A DNA stretch of 5,525 bases. Source: Polaromonas sp. (GTDB lineage: Bacteria > Pseudomonadota > Gammaproteobacteria > Burkholderiales > Burkholderiaceae_C). The position numbers and the translations under genes are program-made. Shown one piece after another: positions 3,959 to 5,525 of this stretch (its first letter is position 1; every line of letters starts with the position of its first letter). Where the stretch lies: contig JACMQR010000392.1 in NCBI GenBank assembly GCA_014376885.1, positions 1-5,525 on the forward strand. Reading direction: 5' to 3'. The notes beneath the pieces were generated by a model that saw only the letters and a list, made by a program, of their open reading frames with translations, was not told the origin of the DNA and made no database searches.

Positions 3959-5525
3959 TCAGGCTGCCAGGCCAAGCCATTCGTTGAGGCGCGCCTCGTT
4001 GCCAACCGCCAGCCGCCAGGTGGTCTGGGCCGGCGGCAGCGCCAGCGCCAGGCGCACGAGGCGCTTGTCGCGCGCGACCAGGGCGGTCACCTGCCGGGCA
4101 TCGCCGGCGTACAGCAGCAGGTCATCGAGCTGCAGCATCCGCCAGCCCGCCGCCGGCCCGGCCGGCAGGCTTTTCCTTGACGCCGGACCGGCCGCCGGCT
4201 CGATGCCGAGCCACTCGTCGCCGGCCGAAAAGCCGGCCTGTTCGGCCGCGCCGCCGCGCAGCACGGTCTTGACCTGAACGCCCGGGCTTTGCGCCACCCG
4301 AAGGCCCAGGCGCTGCGCCAGCTGCGCGGGCTCTTCGAGCACCGCCACGCCATGCTGCCCGAGCAGTTCCTTGAGCGGCAGCTCATCGCGGCCATGAACC
4401 CAGGCCGCCAGCTCGGGCGCGAACGAGCGCTGGCCCAGGGTTTGCAGCACGGCGGCCACGTCAAGCTCGCGCAGCGGGCCGCCCTGGCAGCGCTTCCACA
4501 GGGCGCGCATCACATCGTCCAGCGAGGCGCCGTGGCCTTCGCCGCGCAGCGTCAGGTCCAGGCACAGCGCGACCAGCGCGCCCTTGCTGTAGTAGCTGAT
4601 GGTGGCGTTGGGCGTGTTTTCGTCGGGCCGGTAGTACTTGACCCAGGCGTCAAAACTCGCCTGGGCCACCGACTGCACCTGCCGGCCGGGCGCCTGCAGC
4701 ACCTGGTTGACGGTGGCGGTGAGCTGCTTGAGGTAGCCGGCGTTGTCCAGCAGCCCGGCCCGGCGCAGCAGCAGGTCGTCGTAGTAGCTGGTGAAGCCTT
4801 CGAAAAACCACAGCAGGTCGGTGTAGTTCTCCCGGTCATAGGCATAGCGCTCAAAAGGCGCCGGGCGCAGGCGCTTGACATTCCAGGTGTGGAAATACTC
4901 GTGGCTGATCAGGCCGCGCAGGGTGGCGTAGCCGTCCGAGGTTTTGGCCTCGCCCAGGCGCGGCAGATCGCGGCGGGTGCAGATCAAGGCGGTCGAATTG
5001 CGGTGCTCCAGCCCGCCGTAGCCGTCGTCCACCGCGTTGAGCATGAACAGGTAATTTTGATGCGGCGGCTGTTTGCTGCCGTGCCAGAAGCGGATTTCGG
5101 TCTCGCAGATTTTTTGCGTGTCGGCCAGCAGCCGCGCGCCGTCAAAGCTGGCTGCGGCGGCGCCGGCCACGACAAAGCGGTGCGGCACGCCGCGCGCGGT
5201 GAAGCTGCCGCTCCAGAACGGCCCCATCTCGACCGGCGCGTCGACCAGCTCGTCGTAGCCGCTGGCGCTGTAGCTGCCAAAGCCTTGAAGGTCGACCTTG
5301 CCGGGCGTCAAGCCGGTGGCCAGCGACCAGCCGCGCAGCGCTGGCGGCGCCGGTATCTCCAGCCCATGGGGCAGGCTTTCCTGGCCTTCGACGCGCAGGC
5401 AGACGCTGGTGCCATTGAAAAAGCCCCGGTTGGCATCCAGCCAGGCGGTGCGCACCGAATTGTCGTGGGCATACACCTGGTAGCGCAGCACCAGGGCGCT
5501 GGCGGGCGAGCAGGCGATTTGCCAG
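3959..5525 (-). CDS. M61-family glycyl aminopeptidase-type metalloprotease with PDZ domain (N-terminus beyond right edge)
   Basis: The frame is open from the stop at 3959-3961 to the window edge, giving 521 residues; family members are about 590-640 aa, so roughly 100 N-terminal residues are missing. No start codon should be placed inside the window: the in-frame GTG at 5489-5491 is interior, and the residues before it (WQIACSPASAL) continue the family's N-terminal beta domain into LRYQVYAHDNSVR. The gluzincin active site is complete: HEYFH followed by TWNVKRLRP (HEYFH codons 4889-4903; two zinc histidines and catalytic Glu) and EGFTSYY, whose Glu (codon 4799-4801) should be the third zinc ligand. 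GYGGLEH (codons 5003-5023) is the family's substrate-recognition segment. A C-terminal PDZ-like domain spans about 4037-4309 (VLRGGAAEQAGFSAGDEWLG). The founding enzyme prefers N-terminal Gly or Ala. Cellular location cannot be judged without the N-terminus. It converges on the PaaG-like gene with a 6-nt gap. Confidence 0.93.
   Translation of the reverse strand, partial: WQIACSPASALVLRYQVYAHDNSVRTAWLDANRGFFNGTSVCLRVEGQESLPHGLEIPAPPALRGWSLATGLTPGKVDLQGFGSYSASGYDELVDAPVEMGPFWSGSFTARGVPHRFVVAGAAAASFDGARLLADTQKICETEIRFWHGSKQPPHQNYLFMLNAVDDGYGGLEHRNSTALICTRRDLPRLGEAKTSDGYATLRGLISHEYFHTWNVKRLRPAPFERYAYDRENYTDLLWFFEGFTSYYDDLLLRRAGLLDNAGYLKQLTATVNQVLQAPGRQVQSVAQASFDAWVKYYRPDENTPNATISYYSKGALVALCLDLTLRGEGHGASLDDVMRALWKRCQGGPLRELDVAAVLQTLGQRSFAPELAAWVHGRDELPLKELLGQHGVAVLEEPAQLAQRLGLRVAQSPGVQVKTVLRGGAAEQAGFSAGDEWLGIEPAAGPASRKSLPAGPAAGWRMLQLDDLLLYAGDARQVTALVARDKRLVRLALALPPAQTTWRLAVGNEARLNEWLGLAA

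Noticed and set aside
4160..4235. Cluster of GCCGGC-type repeats within the protease gene, considered as a repeat element.
   Set aside because: It lies inside the coding frame of the PDZ region and is explained by Ala/Gly/Pro codons in GC-rich DNA; there is no regular unit or spacing.
5489..5491. GTG as a start codon for the M61 protease.
   Set aside because: The frame continues open upstream to the window edge with family-like residues, and starting here would remove the N-terminal domain that M61 proteins carry.

Overview
This window is GC-rich (roughly two thirds G+C) and looks like chromosomal DNA of a betaproteobacterium of the order Burkholderiales, most likely Comamonadaceae (Polaromonas/Rhodoferax/Variovorax-like). 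That placement is an inference from base composition, codon use and the character of the proteins; no taxonomic marker was tested. I see no mobile element, CRISPR array, phage gene or defence system.

Layout. Five minus-strand features run one after another from about 3000 down to the left edge: a hydratase-type enoyl-CoA hydratase (2209-2997), a tRNA-Met gene with encoded CCA (2083-2159) followed by an intrinsic terminator (2037-2071), a seven-helix hemolysin III/PAQR membrane protein TrhA (1273-1890), the flavin prenyltransferase UbiX (523-1131), and the start of an exported protein of unknown function (1-381, cut by the window edge). Divergent from the hydratase, across a 136-nt gap, is a PaaG-like isomerase of the same crotonase superfamily (3134-3952). 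It converges, with only 6 nt between stop codons, on a minus-strand M61 glycyl-aminopeptidase-type protease with a C-terminal PDZ domain (3959-5525, N-terminus beyond the right edge).

How the genes relate. The two crotonase-fold genes form a plausible functional pair: one keeps both hydratase glutamates, and the other has lost both but carries the isomerase aspartate, as in the PaaF/PaaG division of labour in aerobic phenylacetyl-CoA degradation. No other paa or beta-oxidation gene is visible, so the substrate stays open. UbiX makes prenylated FMN for UbiD-type decarboxylases (ubiquinone or aromatic acid metabolism); no ubiD is in the window. TrhA, tRNA-Met and the protease look like ordinary housekeeping neighbours.

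The window is mostly conventional. The points most worth a second look are an Asn where UbiX proteins normally have a conserved Tyr, the complementary divergent crotonase pair, and the uncharacterised exported protein. I found no convincing evidence of an undescribed system.
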